Shown in pieces: positions 1-8,302 of a stretch of 64,000 nucleotides of DNA. Position 1 is the stretch's first letter. Every line of letters starts with the position of its first letter. The translations under genes and the position numbers were made by a program. A model generated the notes under the pieces. The model saw only the letters and a list, made by a program, of their open reading frames with translations. It was not told the DNA's origin and did not search any database. The DNA lies in the NCBI RefSeq assembly GCF_007676755.1, contig NZ_VEBK01000004.1, forward strand, positions 62,001 to 126,000, in the 5' to 3' direction. This stretch comes from Bacillus sp. FJAT-22090 (GTDB lineage Bacteria > Bacillota > Bacilli > Bacillales_A > Planococcaceae).

Positions 1-1
1 G

Positions 2-706
2 CTAATCCCCATCACTCTCGACTTAAATGGATCTTCTGATGAAGCTCAAGATTGGGTGCGGGCATGGTCCAAAAAGGATTTAGGTGTCGATATAATACTA
101 GGAGGACAACCGAAGTTCAATCAAGAAATCTTTGATGAAATCTTCAATAAAGTAGGAGTACTCCTTGCAATTATTTTAGGATCTACCTTTATTATCTTGA
201 TGATCGCTTTTCGTTCTATATTAATTCCGTTAAAGGCTATTATTATGAATGTCATTGGTCTCTCATCGACATTTGGAATCCTTGTTTATATATTTCAATA
301 CGGTCATTTTGGTATAGAGAAAACAACGATAGCCTTAATCATTCCGGTAATTGTGTTTAGTCTGGTGTTTGGATTGAGCATGGACTATGAAGTATTTTTG
401 ATCTCCCGCATTCAAGAGGAATATTCGAAAAGCTTGAATAATACAGCAGCTACTATAGATGGGCTCACTTCTACTAGTAAGATTATTACTTCTGCAGCGC
501 TTATTATGATTGTCATTACAGGTGCTTTTGCCTTTACTGATGTGATGCCTGTGAAGCAAATTGGAATTGGCATAGCGATTGCCGTTGCTATTGACGCATC
601 GATTATCCGTCTTTTACTAGTCCCAAGCTTGATGAAGCTGTTTGGTAAATGGAATTGGTGGTTGCCTTTTAGAAAAGGGCCTTATAAAGCTAGTAAATGG
701 CACTAG
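2..706 (+). CDS. MMPL/RND-family transporter, C-terminal part (5' truncated by window edge)
   Basis: The reading frame is open to the left edge, so the true start lies outside the window; about 234 residues are visible. They show a soluble stretch, then a run of hydrophobic segments, and the sequence GLSMDYEVFLISRIQEEY, typical of MMPL membrane proteins just after a transmembrane helix. It ends with several more helices and a basic tail. MMPL proteins are proton-driven exporters of lipids or drugs in the cytoplasmic membrane. The substrate cannot be told from the C-terminus. A bidirectional terminator follows. Confidence 0.85.
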   Translation, partial: LIPITLDLNGSSDEAQDWVRAWSKKDLGVDIILGGQPKFNQEIFDEIFNKVGVLLAIILGSTFIILMIAFRSILIPLKAIIMNVIGLSSTFGILVYIFQYGHFGIEKTTIALIIPVIVFSLVFGLSMDYEVFLISRIQEEYSKSLNNTAATIDGLTSTSKIITSAALIMIVITGAFAFTDVMPVKQIGIGIAIAVAIDASIIRLLLVPSLMKLFGKWNWWLPFRKGPYKASKWH

Positions 707-800
707 GATGTTGATTGCATTAGCGATCGCCTGGACCGGAAATCAACCGTATGATAGAATCGTTTTTTCATCGCAGGAAATTATATACTTTATTATCTTA

Positions 801-848
801 AAAAAGGATGGACTCAACTGGGATAATCAGTGAATTCCATCCTTTTAC
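801..848. terminator. Bidirectional terminator between convergent genes
   Basis: Arms AAAAGGATGGA (802-812) and TCCATCCTTTT (836-846) are perfectly complementary. A and T tracts on either side let it serve both the MMPL gene and the hydrolase gene that converge here. Confidence 0.75.
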
Positions 849-853
849 TCGTA

Positions 854-1459
854 TCAAAAGTTCTTGTTATACCACGCTTTTGCAGCCTGTACTTCGTCTT
901 GCGTTAACTGATGGCCATATGAATGCCAATATAGCTCAACTTCTGCTCCAGCTTGTGCTAGTAAATCATGTAACTCCTCTGATTCAGTTACAGGGCACAT
1001 TTGATCATTTTTTCCTGCACCAATGAATACAGGAGATTTAGGAAATGATGGAATCTCTACTCCCCGTCTTGGAACCATTGGATGATGTAAAATAGCTCCT
1101 TTTAAAACATGCTCATATTGGAATAAAAGATTAGCTGCTATATTGGCACCATTAGAATAACCAATAGCTATGACATTATTACGATCGAACTGGTAGTTTT
1201 CTGCTGCTTCATCGACGAACTTTTTCAATTCCTCTGTTTGGAAGATTAGATCCTCTATATCGAATACTCCTGCTGCCAAGCGTTTGAAAAAGCGAGGCAT
1301 TCCATTTTCAGATATGTTCCCTCGAACACTTAATATATTTGCTTTTCCATCAATTTCTTTCCCCAGAGGAACTAAATCATGCTCATTTCCACCTGTACCG
1401 TGTAAAAGCAATAATGTAGGACGTGTTAAATCTTCCCCTTTATAAAAAACATGTTTCAT
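854..1459 (-). CDS. Alpha/beta hydrolase, phospholipase/carboxylesterase family (MhqD/YodD-like)
   Basis: 201 residues with the alpha/beta-hydrolase layout: an oxyanion-loop motif LLLHGTGGNEHDLV near the N-terminus, nucleophile elbow GYSNGA, an acidic segment (GAGKNDQMCP) and a C-terminal catalytic histidine in SYGHQLT. Length and order match the small esterases grouped with B. subtilis MhqD, which is linked to quinone detoxification; the substrate here is unknown. The start at 1459 is chosen because AGGGAG precedes that ATG with good spacing, while the in-frame codon 14 residues upstream has no ribosome-binding site. Confidence 0.85.
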   Translation of the reverse strand: MKHVFYKGEDLTRPTLLLLHGTGGNEHDLVPLGKEIDGKANILSVRGNISENGMPRFFKRLAAGVFDIEDLIFQTEELKKFVDEAAENYQFDRNNVIAIGYSNGANIAANLLFQYEHVLKGAILHHPMVPRRGVEIPSFPKSPVFIGAGKNDQMCPVTESEELHDLLAQAGAEVELYWHSYGHQLTQDEVQAAKAWYNKNF

Positions 1460-1540
1460 GTTAAAACTCCCTTTCATATACCTCGAATTCAAGATAATCA
1501 TAACTTGAATCTTTTTTTAGGTCAAATGAATAGGATTATA

Positions 1541-2557
1541 CTACTTTGAAAGAAGCTGTTTCAAATTTTGAGGCTCATCTACACGTAAAGCAAATTCTGT
1601 GACATATTTTTTCTTTCCCATGAACATTGTTGCTTCTATTGGTTCATAAAGATGGATAATCACTTGCGGCTCTACTTTTTCAAAGTCTTTATACATAAAT
1701 TGCAATGTATCCTTACTAGGGTATATATTTACCCACTCGACTTCTTTAATTTTAGAAAGCGGTACAATAATACGGGCAGTTAACCCCTGCGTAATATATA
1801 TATTTCCATTTTTTATTTCTAAGGGATGTAGTCTTGTAATTTGAATTTCCGCCACAAAGAAGAAGACTGTGTATATATTTAAAATAAGTAGAATGAATGA
1901 TAAAATCAATGACTTTTCGTGGAGCCACCAGTGGAGCCCGATTGTTTCAATAACTATTGCATGTATGAGCATAATATTCATCGCAATTGCACTCGTTTTT
2001 TTATGCATTGTCACTACACCGCTGTGTTCGGGTATTTTCTTTTTCCACGTAAAAAATGCATAATAACACATTAAAAACTCCGCCATTAAAATGCGAATAA
2101 ATATATTTTTGGTCGCAAATTTTTCCACTGCAGGAAGTAGCCCGTAAATTGGGGCTTCGTTCTTTTCTATCATGTGAGTTCGTATTGCAGAAGCTTTTCG
2201 AATCACTACAAAAATTAGTGCTAGTTCTGCAAGTATGAGTATTCCCTCGGCAGAGAGACCTACATAAAGTACTTCCTTATAAGGTGCATATAATTCAACT
2301 GGTACAAGAATCCTTGCTAAAACTAAGCCTGAAACCATCAGAGCTATTGTCTGTTTAATGGAAATTTTAAATGCAGCATAAACTAGTAATGGGGCGACAA
2401 TCGTTAAATCAATAAGTGATCCTATTACTGCTCCGTTTGTTAATCGGAGAGCTAAAGAGTTTTGTATCCCAGGTTGATACAGAAGAAAGTTTGTTGTAAG
2501 AACGAGAAGAAGAAAAGCTATCGCCAAATTGGCTTTGCGTGTTTTACGGTAAACCAT
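1541..2557 (-). CDS. Membrane protein of unknown function, about 7 TM segments plus cytoplasmic tail
   Basis: 338 residues. About seven hydrophobic helices fill residues 10-245, including FLMCYYAFFTWKKK and a helix ending in HWWLHEK. A soluble tail of roughly 90 residues follows and looks beta-rich (IYITQGLTARIIVPLSKI), somewhat like bacterial PH-domain tails. No family is recognised. The ATG is preceded by AAAGGGGGA. It is a single gene between the hydrolase and an MFS pump, with its own start region. Confidence 0.7.
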   Translation of the reverse strand: MVYRKTRKANLAIAFLLLVLTTNFLLYQPGIQNSLALRLTNGAVIGSLIDLTIVAPLLVYAAFKISIKQTIALMVSGLVLARILVPVELYAPYKEVLYVGLSAEGILILAELALIFVVIRKASAIRTHMIEKNEAPIYGLLPAVEKFATKNIFIRILMAEFLMCYYAFFTWKKKIPEHSGVVTMHKKTSAIAMNIMLIHAIVIETIGLHWWLHEKSLILSFILLILNIYTVFFFVAEIQITRLHPLEIKNGNIYITQGLTARIIVPLSKIKEVEWVNIYPSKDTLQFMYKDFEKVEPQVIIHLYEPIEATMFMGKKKYVTEFALRVDEPQNLKQLLSK

Positions 2558-2726
2558 TCATATTCCCCCTTTCATTTATTATATCTTTTCTGTTTTTTAA
2601 AGGACCAGCTCAACAATCGAAAAATTAGCACAATTCAATGACAAGGAAGAAAGGAATAAGATACTTGCTATTTCCTTGTAGTTTCATTCCTTATAAATAC
2701 TCACCATATGGATTGTAGTGAAATGA

Positions 2727-2770
2727 ATAAAAAGCTGCACCGCAATTAAATATACGGAGCAGCTCTTTTT
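2727..2770 (-). terminator. Terminator of the MFS gene
   Basis: Hairpin with arms AGCTGC/GCAGCT, one mismatch further in, and a T run on the minus strand directly behind the MFS stop codon. Confidence 0.7.
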
Positions 2771-3944
2771 ATATTATTACTTTCTTTGTACCCTTCCACA
2801 TAATAGCTCCAATCATTGTAAGGACTAGGACGATTAATCCTAAAACGAACGGATATATGATGTGGATGTCATAAAGTAACCCCGCAAGTAAGGGGCCCAA
2901 TACATTTCCTATACTCATATACGCATTATTCATTCCCATAGCAAAACCCTGTTCTTGACCCGCTAGCTTCGATATTAGCGTCGTAAGTACGGGACGTAAA
3001 ATAGAAGTAGAAAGGAAAATAATCATCGTGATAACGAAGAAAAATGTATAACTAGATATGATAATCGAAAGAAGAAATCCGAAAGCTGCTACACCTAAAA
3101 ATATTTTCAATACATTTTTTTCACCAAAGCGACGTACAACCCAATCCACTGCAGCCAGTTGAACTATTACACTGACAATCCCAGTAGCTGTTACCATCCA
3201 AGCTATATCTTGTGGGGAAGCCCCGAACTCATTGTCCACGAACAGTCCAAGAACTGATTCATATGCCATTAGTCCAAAACTCATTACTAAAGTAATCACA
3301 AGTGGGATAAAATATGGTTTCTTGAACGATTGTACAATTTCTTTTACCATTGGCTCTGATTTATTTTCAACAATTTCGCTATTTTCCGGCTTGCTTTCCT
3401 TTAAAACAAATAGAGAAAAGATAACTGCTATCACACCTACAATTGCAGAAATTAAAAGTGGCATCTTCAAACCAAAATCTGCTAAGAAACCGCCAATACC
3501 AGGTCCGACAACAATTCCAAGCGACATCGAGGCAGATATAAAACTATTTCCTTTTGCTCGTTGCTCCATTGTCGTAATATCTGCCACATAAGCAAAAATA
3601 GCGGGTACTAATAATGCCGCACCTATACCACCTATTACACGAGAGACATATAAAACACCTACTGAATCAGAAAAATAAAATACAAACATAGATAAAGCTA
3701 GCCCGCTTAAGCCTGCAATAATCATAATTCTTCTTCCGTATTTATCTGCCCACTTCCCGGCAATTGGAGACATGATAAGTTGTGCTCCCGCAAATATCGC
3801 AATCATAAGTCCTGCCGCCGTTCCCCCTTGACCAATCGACTTTAAATACGCAGGCAAGATAGGAATTATAATTCCAAAACTACCTATTGCGATGAACATA
3901 TTTATCATTAATACGAATAATTTCCTTCGTTGATCCTTCGACAT
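2769..3944 (-). CDS. MFS multidrug efflux transporter (DHA1, Bmr/Blt/NorA-like)
   Basis: 391 residues with twelve predicted helices. The loop-2 motif GKWADKYGRRIMI and the antiporter motif in helix 5 (SLGIVVGPGIGG) define the DHA1 drug/proton antiporter group. These are cytoplasmic-membrane pumps driven by the proton gradient that expel cationic drugs and dyes. Length fits Bmr and NorA. No regulator gene is adjacent (Bmr and Blt have MerR-type activators); the TipAS regulator in this window lies 25 kb away. The ATG is preceded by a weak TAGGAA. Confidence 0.85.
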   Translation of the reverse strand: MSKDQRRKLFVLMINMFIAIGSFGIIIPILPAYLKSIGQGGTAAGLMIAIFAGAQLIMSPIAGKWADKYGRRIMIIAGLSGLALSMFVFYFSDSVGVLYVSRVIGGIGAALLVPAIFAYVADITTMEQRAKGNSFISASMSLGIVVGPGIGGFLADFGLKMPLLISAIVGVIAVIFSLFVLKESKPENSEIVENKSEPMVKEIVQSFKKPYFIPLVITLVMSFGLMAYESVLGLFVDNEFGASPQDIAWMVTATGIVSVIVQLAAVDWVVRRFGEKNVLKIFLGVAAFGFLLSIIISSYTFFFVITMIIFLSTSILRPVLTTLISKLAGQEQGFAMGMNNAYMSIGNVLGPLLAGLLYDIHIIYPFVLGLIVLVLTMIGAIMWKGTKKVII

Positions 3945-4065
3945 AAAATTCCTACTTTCTTTCTATAAATATCAGCATTATTGCAAAAGAATACCATGCT
4001 TTCGAAAACTATACAACTTGTCCCTTTATAAGAAACTATTAAAAGTTATTTCTTACACAGCGAAT

Positions 4066-4104
4066 AAAAAAAAGCTGCTCGATAATAATCGTACAGCTTT
4101 TTTT
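4066..4104 (-). terminator. Terminator of the DUF3221 gene
   Basis: AAAAAAGCTG and CAGCTTTTTTT form the stem. The run of T on the minus strand lies just past the stop codon at 4115. Confidence 0.75.
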
Positions 4105-4114
4105 TGCTTAGTAA

Positions 4115-4492
4115 CTATTCATTTAACATTTCTAACGTTTTTGCTGAACCTTGTGCTGGATAAGACTCATTCAGCCTTTCGTATCCTATTTTTACTTCAT
4201 CGTAAAGCTTTATTTGGTTGCGTTGATCCATCGTCAACGAAAACCATGCAGCTTCCTTGCTAGATTCCAAAATGTCTTGAACAGTAAGGCTTTTCGCCTC
4301 CTCTACGGATAAGCCACTTACTACTAGAGCTCTTCCATTCTCATCTATGTCTACAATTATGCCTGTCATATAACCAGTTGGCTGAGGCTGTGTTGGATTA
4401 TTCTCGAAAAACTGCATTATAAAATAAAATGTAGCCCCTATAGCAATTACTACGATCCCTATAATGACTAAAACCGTATATTTCCCCTTCAC
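4115..4492 (-). CDS. DUF3221 (YobA-like) membrane-anchored protein
   Basis: 125 residues. One N-terminal hydrophobic helix (residues 6-29) is followed by an extracellular domain holding GIIVDIDENGRALVVSG and the closing motif NESYPAQGSAKTLEML, the pattern of DUF3221 proteins in Bacillales. Function is unknown; the topology suggests a membrane-anchored OB-like fold facing outward. The start is GTG, eight bases behind AAGGAGG. It lies 16 bases downstream of the acidic protein gene at 4509-4979 and is probably cotranscribed with it. Confidence 0.75.
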   Translation of the reverse strand: MKGKYTVLVIIGIVVIAIGATFYFIMQFFENNPTQPQPTGYMTGIIVDIDENGRALVVSGLSVEEAKSLTVQDILESSKEAAWFSLTMDQRNQIKLYDEVKIGYERLNESYPAQGSAKTLEMLNE

Positions 4493-4508
4493 ATGAAGTC
4501 CTCCTTAC

Positions 4509-4979
4509 TTAGAAGCTGCTTTTTAAGAAGCCTTCCTCTAAAAGATAGGTTGTTGCTTCTTCATACGAACCAAAACTTTCCTCTAGGTTATATCCATGAT
4601 AAATATTCCAAAGAGTATCTTCTTGTAACAAAGTTAGTTTAGAGTCTTCTTTATTTTTCCACTCTTCTTCTACTTCTTCATCAAATAATTCTTCTTCCTC
4701 TGTCGCTAAATAAGCAATCGATTCTTTAATCATTTTTCTTAACTCATCCGCGGAAGCTTCGCGAATATTCAGCAGTCCTTTATCGTTTGCCTCTTCGTAT
4801 TGCGGAAGATCTCCTACATAGACAAAACCATTACCATTTGGATGAAGATGGTAAACGACTGTTGTCTTTTCATATAAACTAGCTTCATAATGGTAATTCA
4901 CTCTTTTTAAAGAAACTTCTTTTCGAGTTAGCTCTGAAAATTCTTGAATAATTGCTTCTTTTTCTTCAAATGTTAGCAT
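4509..4979 (-). CDS. Conserved acidic cytoplasmic protein, function unknown
   Basis: 156 residues without signal or membrane segment. Residues 1-85 look globular (YHLHPNGNGFVYVGDLP), followed by a very acidic stretch (EEEELFDEEVEEEW) and a C-terminal part rich in Tyr, Glu and Leu. I do not recognise a family. The ATG follows GAAAGAGGA. It is the first of a likely two-gene unit with the DUF3221 gene. Confidence 0.65.
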   Translation of the reverse strand: MLTFEEKEAIIQEFSELTRKEVSLKRVNYHYEASLYEKTTVVYHLHPNGNGFVYVGDLPQYEEANDKGLLNIREASADELRKMIKESIAYLATEEEELFDEEVEEEWKNKEDSKLTLLQEDTLWNIYHGYNLEESFGSYEEATTYLLEEGFLKSSF

Positions 4980-5029
4980 GTGATTCCTCTTTCTTTTCTT
5001 ATCTCATTTTATCTAGTATAGCATACTCT

Positions 5030-5122
5030 TTACCCTCTTCGCGTCCACCATTCCGCTAAAAGGATAAAACAAATAACTACAGCAATAGCAACTCCAAAAA
5101 ACCAATCTGGTAAAGCACCCAA
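5030..5122 (-). CDS. 30-residue single-helix membrane peptide behind the dipeptidase gene
   Basis: A short frame starts at TTG 5122 with a near-perfect AAGGAGGA seven bases upstream and ends at TAA 5030-5032. The ribosome-binding site sits just inside the end of the dipeptidase gene, and the start is five bases past that stop. The product begins MGALPDWFFG, has one helix (VAIAVVICFILLAEWW) and ends in TRRG, positive inside. It resembles the many small Bacillales membrane peptides. Function is unknown. The strength and placement of the RBS are the main support. Confidence 0.6.
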   Translation of the reverse strand: MGALPDWFFGVAIAVVICFILLAEWWTRRG

Positions 5123-5127
5123 TTGTT

Positions 5128-6072
5128 TTATTCCTCCTTACTAATCCCGCTCACAAATCGCCCAAAGTTTTGCGATGTGATTTCCTCCACCTCTTCCGTC
5201 GTATAATTTTCCAATAAACATTCCACTAAATTTTGTGTTTTTGAAGCATCTTCTAGCCCAATTACGAATTCATTGATCCCATCAAAATCTGAACCCAATC
5301 CTATCAGATGCTGCCCCCCAAGAGAAGCTATATGATTGATATGCTTGATTAAATCTAATATATCAACAGAATTTTTGGAATTGTTAATAAAATGTGGATA
5401 ATAAACGACATGGATAGGGGAATTTCTTGCGATTAATGCTCTTAGTTGATCATCGGTTAAATTTCTTGCTGAATTACAAATAGTTTTTGCATTGGAATGA
5501 CTTGCCATCAGCCACTTTGCTTTCTGCAACACGTCCCAAAACGATTTTTCACTTAAATGGGACACGTCGATAATAATATTCTGTTCGTTTAATAACTCCA
5601 TTACTTCCTCACCAAATGAGGTTAGTCCAGTACCTGACTCTTCTGAAGAACCATCTGCTACGGCATTCGCACCATTCCATGTGGGTCCTACCAATTTTAC
5701 TCCATGAGACAGTAATAATTTTAGTTTTTCTATATCTCCATCAATCATATCCAAACCTTCGAGGGACAGAACTGCGCCGATTTGACCCTCTTTCAATGTT
5801 TCTATCTGGTTCCACTTATAAATGGCTACCACATTTTCATGTTTTCCGACTATTTCTGTATGAAAAAATTCTATTTGGCGAACTGCCTCTAAAAATTGTT
5901 TCTCTTTTGGAAACCCTTCTGAAACAAACACCGCAAATACTTGTAGAGCTACCTTGCCCTCTTCTAATCTTTTTTTATTTGCTTGTAATAATGGAGAGTC
6001 CTCAAAAGATAATGGTGACTCCGCTTTTGCAAGTTTGTACAGTACGTCACAATGTAAATCATATACTTTCAT
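5128..6072 (-). CDS. Membrane dipeptidase (renal dipeptidase family M19)
   Basis: 314 residues. The zinc site is visible: DLHCD near the N-terminus, LSLEG in the middle, and IDVSHLSEKSFWDV and MASHSNA in the second half; GLGSDFDG closes the barrel. Family M19 enzymes hydrolyse dipeptides, including D-amino-acid-containing ones, so a role in cell-wall peptide turnover fits the flanking diaminopimelate gene. The start at 6072 is chosen from GGGGGA; an in-frame TTG five codons upstream has no site. The ddh terminator lies within the leader, so this gene needs its own promoter or read-through. Confidence 0.88.
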   Translation of the reverse strand: MKVYDLHCDVLYKLAKAESPLSFEDSPLLQANKKRLEEGKVALQVFAVFVSEGFPKEKQFLEAVRQIEFFHTEIVGKHENVVAIYKWNQIETLKEGQIGAVLSLEGLDMIDGDIEKLKLLLSHGVKLVGPTWNGANAVADGSSEESGTGLTSFGEEVMELLNEQNIIIDVSHLSEKSFWDVLQKAKWLMASHSNAKTICNSARNLTDDQLRALIARNSPIHVVYYPHFINNSKNSVDILDLIKHINHIASLGGQHLIGLGSDFDGINEFVIGLEDASKTQNLVECLLENYTTEEVEEITSQNFGRFVSGISKEE

Positions 6073-6083
6073 CTCGTTTTCCC

Positions 6084-6118
6084 CCAAAAAACCGGTCTCT
6101 TCTTGAAGAGATCCGGTT
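6084..6118 (-). terminator. Terminator of ddh
   Basis: AACCGG plus TCTCTT pairs with AAGAGA plus CCGGTT (one bulged A), followed by six T on the minus strand. It sits only 12-46 bases upstream of the dipeptidase start. Confidence 0.85.
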
Positions 6119-6125
6119 AAATTTT

Positions 6126-7109
6126 TTATAGTAATTCTGCTCGAAGTTGTTCAGGCAATTTCGGTGATAGCAGTCCAAACGGTATATCAAAAGCAGTTTT
6201 TGCTCCGTTTTGACCAGCTTGACCTAACCGGAAAGCGGCTCTTGCGTATGCCACTAGAACACTCGAAGTAAAGTTAGGATTGCTTTCTAGTTTTAAGGAG
6301 AACTCCATTAATTGTTTTTCTTGTTGACCACTTTCACCGCTTCGAATAACAAATCCACCATGGGGCATTCCACTATGATTTTGTTCTAATTCTTCTTCCG
6401 ATATAAAATGTACTGTTGTATCATAATCTGTAAAATAGTTTGGCATGTTGACGATTTGCTGCTCCACTACTTCCTTATTGCTACCTTCCTCCAACACAAC
6501 AAAGCATTCTCTCGTATGTTTTTCACGTGTCGAAAGCTCTGGATGCTCCCCAGTACGAACTCGTTCCACTGCTTCTTTCACTGGCAATGTATATTGGACC
6601 GCATTTTTTACTCCTTCGATTCGACGTACAGCATCCGAGTGCCCTTGGCTTAATCCATCTCCCCAAAATGTATATGTGCTTCCTTTAGGAAGTACAACTT
6701 CTCCAAGCAAGCGATTTAACGAAAATAAACCTGGATCCCAGCCAACTGAAATAACGCTAATTTTATTAGAAGACTTCGCCACTTTATCTACTTTATCAAA
6801 AAACTCTGGAATTAACGCATGTGTATCAAAGCTATCCACCGTGTGGAAAACCTGCGCAATTTGTGGCGTTTGATCTGGTAAATCTTTCGCAGATCCACCG
6901 CATAAAATCATGACGTCAATTTTATCCCTAAAGTTTATTGCCTCTTCTATTAAATACACACCAACCGAGGTATCATTTACTTGAATAGTAGATGGATCTC
7001 TTCTTGTAAAGACTGCGACTAACTCCATATCTGGGTTTTGCTTTATCGCAAGTTGAACACCGCGACCTAAATTTCCGTATCCGATAATACCGATTCGAAT
7101 TTTGCTCAT
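6126..7109 (-). CDS. ddh: meso-Diaminopimelate D-dehydrogenase
   Basis: 327 residues. An NADP-binding Rossmann start (IGIIGYGNLGRGV) is followed by CGGSAKDLPDQTP, SVGWDPGLFSLNR and FWGDGLSQGHSDAVRRIEGV, all hallmarks of Ddh. The enzyme reductively aminates tetrahydrodipicolinate directly to meso-DAP, the one-step lysine/peptidoglycan branch known from Lysinibacillus sphaericus and Corynebacterium. Length equals the family norm of about 326. The ATG at 7109 follows GAGGAAA. A strong terminator ends the transcript. The alternative acetylase route (dapH, dapL) is also in this window. Confidence 0.95.
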   Translation of the reverse strand: MSKIRIGIIGYGNLGRGVQLAIKQNPDMELVAVFTRRDPSTIQVNDTSVGVYLIEEAINFRDKIDVMILCGGSAKDLPDQTPQIAQVFHTVDSFDTHALIPEFFDKVDKVAKSSNKISVISVGWDPGLFSLNRLLGEVVLPKGSTYTFWGDGLSQGHSDAVRRIEGVKNAVQYTLPVKEAVERVRTGEHPELSTREKHTRECFVVLEEGSNKEVVEQQIVNMPNYFTDYDTTVHFISEEELEQNHSGMPHGGFVIRSGESGQQEKQLMEFSLKLESNPNFTSSVLVAYARAAFRLGQAGQNGAKTAFDIPFGLLSPKLPEQLRAELL

Positions 7110-7183
7110 GTAGTTTTCCTCCATTACAATTCACACACTTTTATATAAAAATACATGCATAACATTAATTGGTCAATGAATAA

Positions 7184-7684
7184 TTATTCAGGTGCTTCTC
7201 CTGAAAAAGCTAACCATTCCTCTTTTGACGGTCCATACATTCCCGGAACCGTAAGGCCTGCTTGACGCATTAATACAGTTATCTGCCCTCTATGATGAGC
7301 TTGATGAAACAATAGAATTTGTAAAACGGTTGCTACGGTCCATACCTCTCCATACATATCCTTTTCCTCTAAAAGTGTTTCATCTGTCCACTGCTCTTTT
7401 ATTGCTTGAACCATCGCATCACTAGATTTTTTGTAAGCCTCCGCAATTTCTTTTGCTATCTTTGGTTGAGGTGCATCGTGCGGAGTAGAACTAAATTGAA
7501 GGCCTGTTTTACCAATCATTTCTTCAATAGTACCAACGAGGTGCCATGCAAGCTTTCCTAGCGTCCTTCCTTCTTCATATACTTTTTGGTTTAAAGATTC
7601 ATCGGTGAGTGTATTAAATATTTTAAGGGTAGCATCACTTTCATGTTTCCAATTTGTTAAAAAGTCTTGTATTGTTCTTATCAT
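7184..7684 (-). CDS. DinB-family putative metal-dependent enzyme
   Basis: 166 residues with the four-helix DinB layout and its three metal-binding histidines: one in KLAWHLVGTIEEM, two in FHQAHHRGQI. DinB-superfamily proteins are metal-dependent thiol transferases or hydrolases; this one may use bacillithiol, which is inference. The start at 7684 follows GGAGGTAATTCT. Three proteins of this fold occur in the window (also 10356 and 35190). Confidence 0.82.
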   Translation of the reverse strand: MIRTIQDFLTNWKHESDATLKIFNTLTDESLNQKVYEEGRTLGKLAWHLVGTIEEMIGKTGLQFSSTPHDAPQPKIAKEIAEAYKKSSDAMVQAIKEQWTDETLLEEKDMYGEVWTVATVLQILLFHQAHHRGQITVLMRQAGLTVPGMYGPSKEEWLAFSGEAPE

Positions 7685-7825
7685 AGAATTACCTCCAAAT
7701 ATGTTATAAGATATATTTCGATATATGAAACGTGGAATCCTGCTTTCAACCAATTTCTTTCCTAATAGATATTACTTACCGATTATGGTAGACTAAAGGA
7801 CAGACAATAAGAGGACGTGAGCAAA

Positions 7826-8200
7826 TTGATTAAAATCGAATTACCAAAACCTACTGTTACTATCACCCAGCGTGAACAAGTACGCAAAGAAGGTGAATTA
7901 GAAATCCCATCAATTTATGGATTTATCGACTTTCACCAAATCCCTCGTGATAAAGGTGGCATCTTTATGTTTTACAACAAAAATGATGAACTTTTATTCG
8001 TCGGTAAAGCACGTAAGATTAGACAGCGTATCAAAAAGCATTTTGAAGACAATGTCTCTCCGATGATTAAACATCGGGAAGAAGTATACAAAATTAGCGT
8101 ATGTATTGTGGATGAAGCAATGGATCGTGAAATTTATGAAACTTATGCGATCAATACACTAAAAGCAAAATACAATATCGATAAAGCATTTTTTAGATAA
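7826..8200 (+). CDS. GIY-YIG-type nuclease domain protein (UvrC N-terminal-like)
   Basis: 124 residues. The core reads GGIFMFYNKNDELLFVGKA followed by RKIRQRIKKHF, the GIY-YIG pattern with the first motif diverged to G-I-F and the second to F-V-G; a later catalytic glutamate may be in EIYETYAI. It resembles the nuclease domain of UvrC without the rest. The TTG at 7826 is preferred over a GTG at 7817 because GAGGA lies ten bases before it and only one before the GTG. It stands alone, with a terminator behind it. Confidence 0.75.
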   Translation: MIKIELPKPTVTITQREQVRKEGELEIPSIYGFIDFHQIPRDKGGIFMFYNKNDELLFVGKARKIRQRIKKHFEDNVSPMIKHREEVYKISVCIVDEAMDREIYETYAINTLKAKYNIDKAFFR

Positions 8201-8212
8201 GCGTCAATATAA

Positions 8213-8244
8213 AACACAAAGAGAATTTTCTCTTTGTGTTTTTT
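8213..8244 (+). terminator. Terminator of the GIY-YIG gene
   Basis: Twelve perfectly paired bases, AACACAAAGAGA (8213-8224) with TCTCTTTGTGTT (8229-8240), then a T run. Confidence 0.85.
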
Positions 8245-8302
8245 GGTTGCTTTCATGCTTCAATTGATTTTCATTAGCCATTTACTTAAAATTGTTAGTG
8301 GT

